Below are positions 6,493-6,942 of a stretch of DNA of 6,942 nucleotides, one piece after another. Where the stretch lies: the NCBI GenBank assembly GCA_016200995.1, contig JACQDS010000051.1:1-6942 (forward strand). Reading direction: 5' to 3'. How positions within the stretch are numbered: position 1 is the first letter of the stretch; every line of letters begins with the position of its first letter. Origin of the DNA: Candidatus Azambacteria bacterium (GTDB lineage Bacteria; Patescibacteriota; Minisyncoccia; GWC2-36-17; M10-OD1-4). The notes under the pieces were generated by a model. The model was not told the origin of the DNA, did not search any database, and saw nothing but the letters and a program-made list of their open reading frames with translations. The position numbers were made by a program, and so were the translations under genes.

Positions 6493-6592
6493 CCCGTTAG
6501 AGACAAGCCGCGTTAGAGGCTTGTCAAGTTAATTGATAATAACATAAATTAAGCATATTTTTGAAATAATTGCTACCTCTAACGGGATTCAT
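6488..6592. mobile_element. MITE-like ~96-bp element with inverted ends, inserted at the bcp start
   Basis: The ends 6492-6502 (TCCCGTTAGAG) and 6577-6587 are perfect inverted repeats, and both are flanked outside by TTCA (6488-6491 and 6588-6591), which looks like a 4-bp target duplication. A third CGTTAGAG copy lies at 6511-6518 inside an 8-bp hairpin, GACAAGCC/GGCTTGTC (6502-6509, 6518-6525). No transposase is encoded. If the element and one TTCA are removed, the minus strand reads TATAATAATAAG then ATGAAAGAA, an intact leaderless bcp start. The repeats are seen directly; mobility is inferred. Confidence 0.6.
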
Positions 6593-6598
6593 CTTATT

Positions 6599-6607
6599 AT
6601 TATAGCA
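6599..6607 (-). promoter_or_regulatory. Extended -10 promoter upstream of the bcp element
   Basis: TGCTATAAT on the minus strand is a perfect extended -10 (TGnTATAAT); no good -35 is visible. It lies 6 nt before an ATG at 6592 that opens a 22-codon frame (MNPVRGSNYF..., stop near 6526) and about 106 nt before the present bcp start. I infer that it is the original bcp promoter. Confidence 0.55.
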
Positions 6608-6720
6608 ATCTAACAGAATAAAATATATATTACAATTTAATGTATTAGTCAATTCTAAATGGTAATTCTCAACGTCCCCGCAAAGCATTTGAATTTAAAA
6701 ACCATCTCGCAGGCGAAGCG

Positions 6721-6740
6721 CCTGCCTGCCGGCAGGCAGG
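6721..6740. repeat. 20-bp perfect palindrome CCTGCCTGCCGGCAGGCAGG
   Basis: It is fully self-complementary with its centre at 6730/6731 and lies within the candidate RNA. From memory, motifs of this form are abundant in Patescibacteria genomes; not verified here. It would form a hairpin in either strand. Confidence 0.85.
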
Positions 6741-6790
6741 GGCACGGTGTCTTCCAATCGGAAAGTCCTTTAAAAGACCCGTCCTTGCCG

Positions 6791-6811
6791 TTCGGCTGAG
6801 CTCAGGCCGAA
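6791..6811. repeat. Near-perfect palindrome TTCGGC-TGAGCTCA-(G)GCCGAA
   Basis: Arms of six bases flank the self-complementary TGAGCTCA, with one extra G breaking the symmetry. It lies inside the candidate RNA and, by recall only, resembles another dispersed palindrome of this bacterial group. Confidence 0.75.
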
Positions 6812-6833
6812 GCCCCGGGGAATTTGATAGCGT

Positions 6834-6873
6834 GTTTTTAAATCAAATGCTTTGCGGGGTGTTTTTTGTTTTG
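6834..6873 (+). terminator. Terminator-like 3' end of the candidate RNA
   Basis: The 3' strand of the long stem ends GCTTTGCGGGG and is followed by TGTTTTTTGTTTTG. A GC-rich stem base followed by a T-rich tract fits intrinsic termination, although the stem is unusually long and closes a 130-nt interior. On the minus strand there is no T-tract at the other end. Confidence 0.4.
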
Positions 6874-6942
6874 AAGTGAACTTATGCATTAAAAAAAAAG
6901 CGTCTTTTCATTTTCTTGTTTTTATTGTATAAGAAAGCTATG
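6874..6942. other. AT-rich right edge, no gene recognised
   Basis: This stretch has homopolymer runs (A9 at 6891-6899) and no supported reading frame. On the minus strand TATACAAT (revcomp of 6924-6931) could be a -10 box with its -35 near the window edge, and a nine-codon ATG frame (MKRRFFFNA) follows, but neither has further support. Confidence 0.3.

Larger units (their letters stand above)
6676..6873 (+). ncRNA. Candidate structured RNA of unknown class with terminator-like end
   Basis: The segment 6676-6702 (CCCCGCAAAGCATTTGAA...) pairs with 6834-6859 in 26 base pairs with one bulged A. Directly after the closing GGGG comes TGTTTTTTGTTTTG, a terminator-like U-tract on the plus strand only, which sets the orientation. 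Inside are a hairpin at 6709-6725 (7 bp, loop AAG), a palindrome at 6721-6740, a stem at 6744-6782 (ACGG, bulged T, GTCTT pairing with AAGACCCGT) and a hairpin at 6791-6811; GGGGC (6739-6743) could also pair with GCCCC (6812-6816). I see no tmRNA, SRP RNA, RNase P or 6S signatures. The upstream promoter match is weak (TTACAA, 18 nt, TCTAAA at 6630-6659). It could instead be a DNA-level palindromic element. Confidence 0.5.

Noticed and set aside
6522..6527. TTGACA on the minus strand as bcp -35 box
   Set aside because: At 16-18 nt downstream there is no -10-like hexamer (GTCTCT); it lies in the hairpin of the inserted element.
6676..6873. RNase P RNA, because of GGAAAGTCC at 6760-6768
   Set aside because: The segment is under 200 nt and lacks the conserved 3' P4 partner and other RNase P core motifs; the match is a short chance similarity.
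1..6942. Alternative genetic code with TGA as glycine
   Set aside because: hrcA and bcp end at TGA at the expected family C-termini, and the hrcA TGA overlaps the grpE start.

Overview
The window looks like a chromosomal piece from a Candidate Phyla Radiation (Patescibacteria, probably Parcubacteria-like) bacterium. This is inference from several signs: a shortened HrcA, very short or absent 5' leaders with weak Shine-Dalgarno sequences, tight gene packing, a small GIY-YIG nuclease gene, and short palindromic repeats of a kind I remember from such assemblies. TGA is used as a stop (hrcA, bcp), so the Gracilibacteria TGA=Gly code does not apply. All genes lie on the minus strand; the layout below is given in the direction of transcription, from high to low coordinates.

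(1) 6942-6593 holds no protein gene. It carries a candidate structured RNA at 6676-6873, closed by a 26-bp stem and followed by a T-rich tract, with two palindromic repeats inside it. (2) Next comes a ~100-bp element with 11-12 bp inverted ends, which appears to have inserted exactly at the start codon of bcp (thiol peroxidase, 6492-6022). (3) A ~130-bp imperfect palindrome separates bcp from greA (5840-5373). (4) A perfect CIRCE operator overlapping a sigma70-type promoter opens the heat-shock operon hrcA-grpE-dnaK-(membrane protein)-dnaJ (5294-218). (5) At the window edge, a GIY-YIG nuclease gene with its own promoter runs off at position 1.

Functionally this is the DnaK chaperone system under HrcA repression, with a transcript-cleavage factor and a peroxidase upstream. 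hrcA/grpE overlap by ATGA, grpE/dnaK are 18 nt apart, and the membrane protein and dnaJ are 2 nt apart, which indicates one transcript with translational coupling. A multi-pass membrane protein of unknown function sits between dnaK and dnaJ, inside the heat-shock regulon.

The most striking point is that dnaK is broken. About 43 codons of the nucleotide-binding domain, including the phosphate-2 loop, are missing in frame, and 11 codons later an in-frame TAA replaces what is normally a Glu codon. The rest of the gene and its partners look intact, so this is either a very recent loss, a strain variant, or an assembly or consensus error. The other strong observation is the set of palindromic or dispersed-type repeats, of at least five different kinds, placed in gene boundaries, in a disordered protein tail, inside an RNA and on a start codon.
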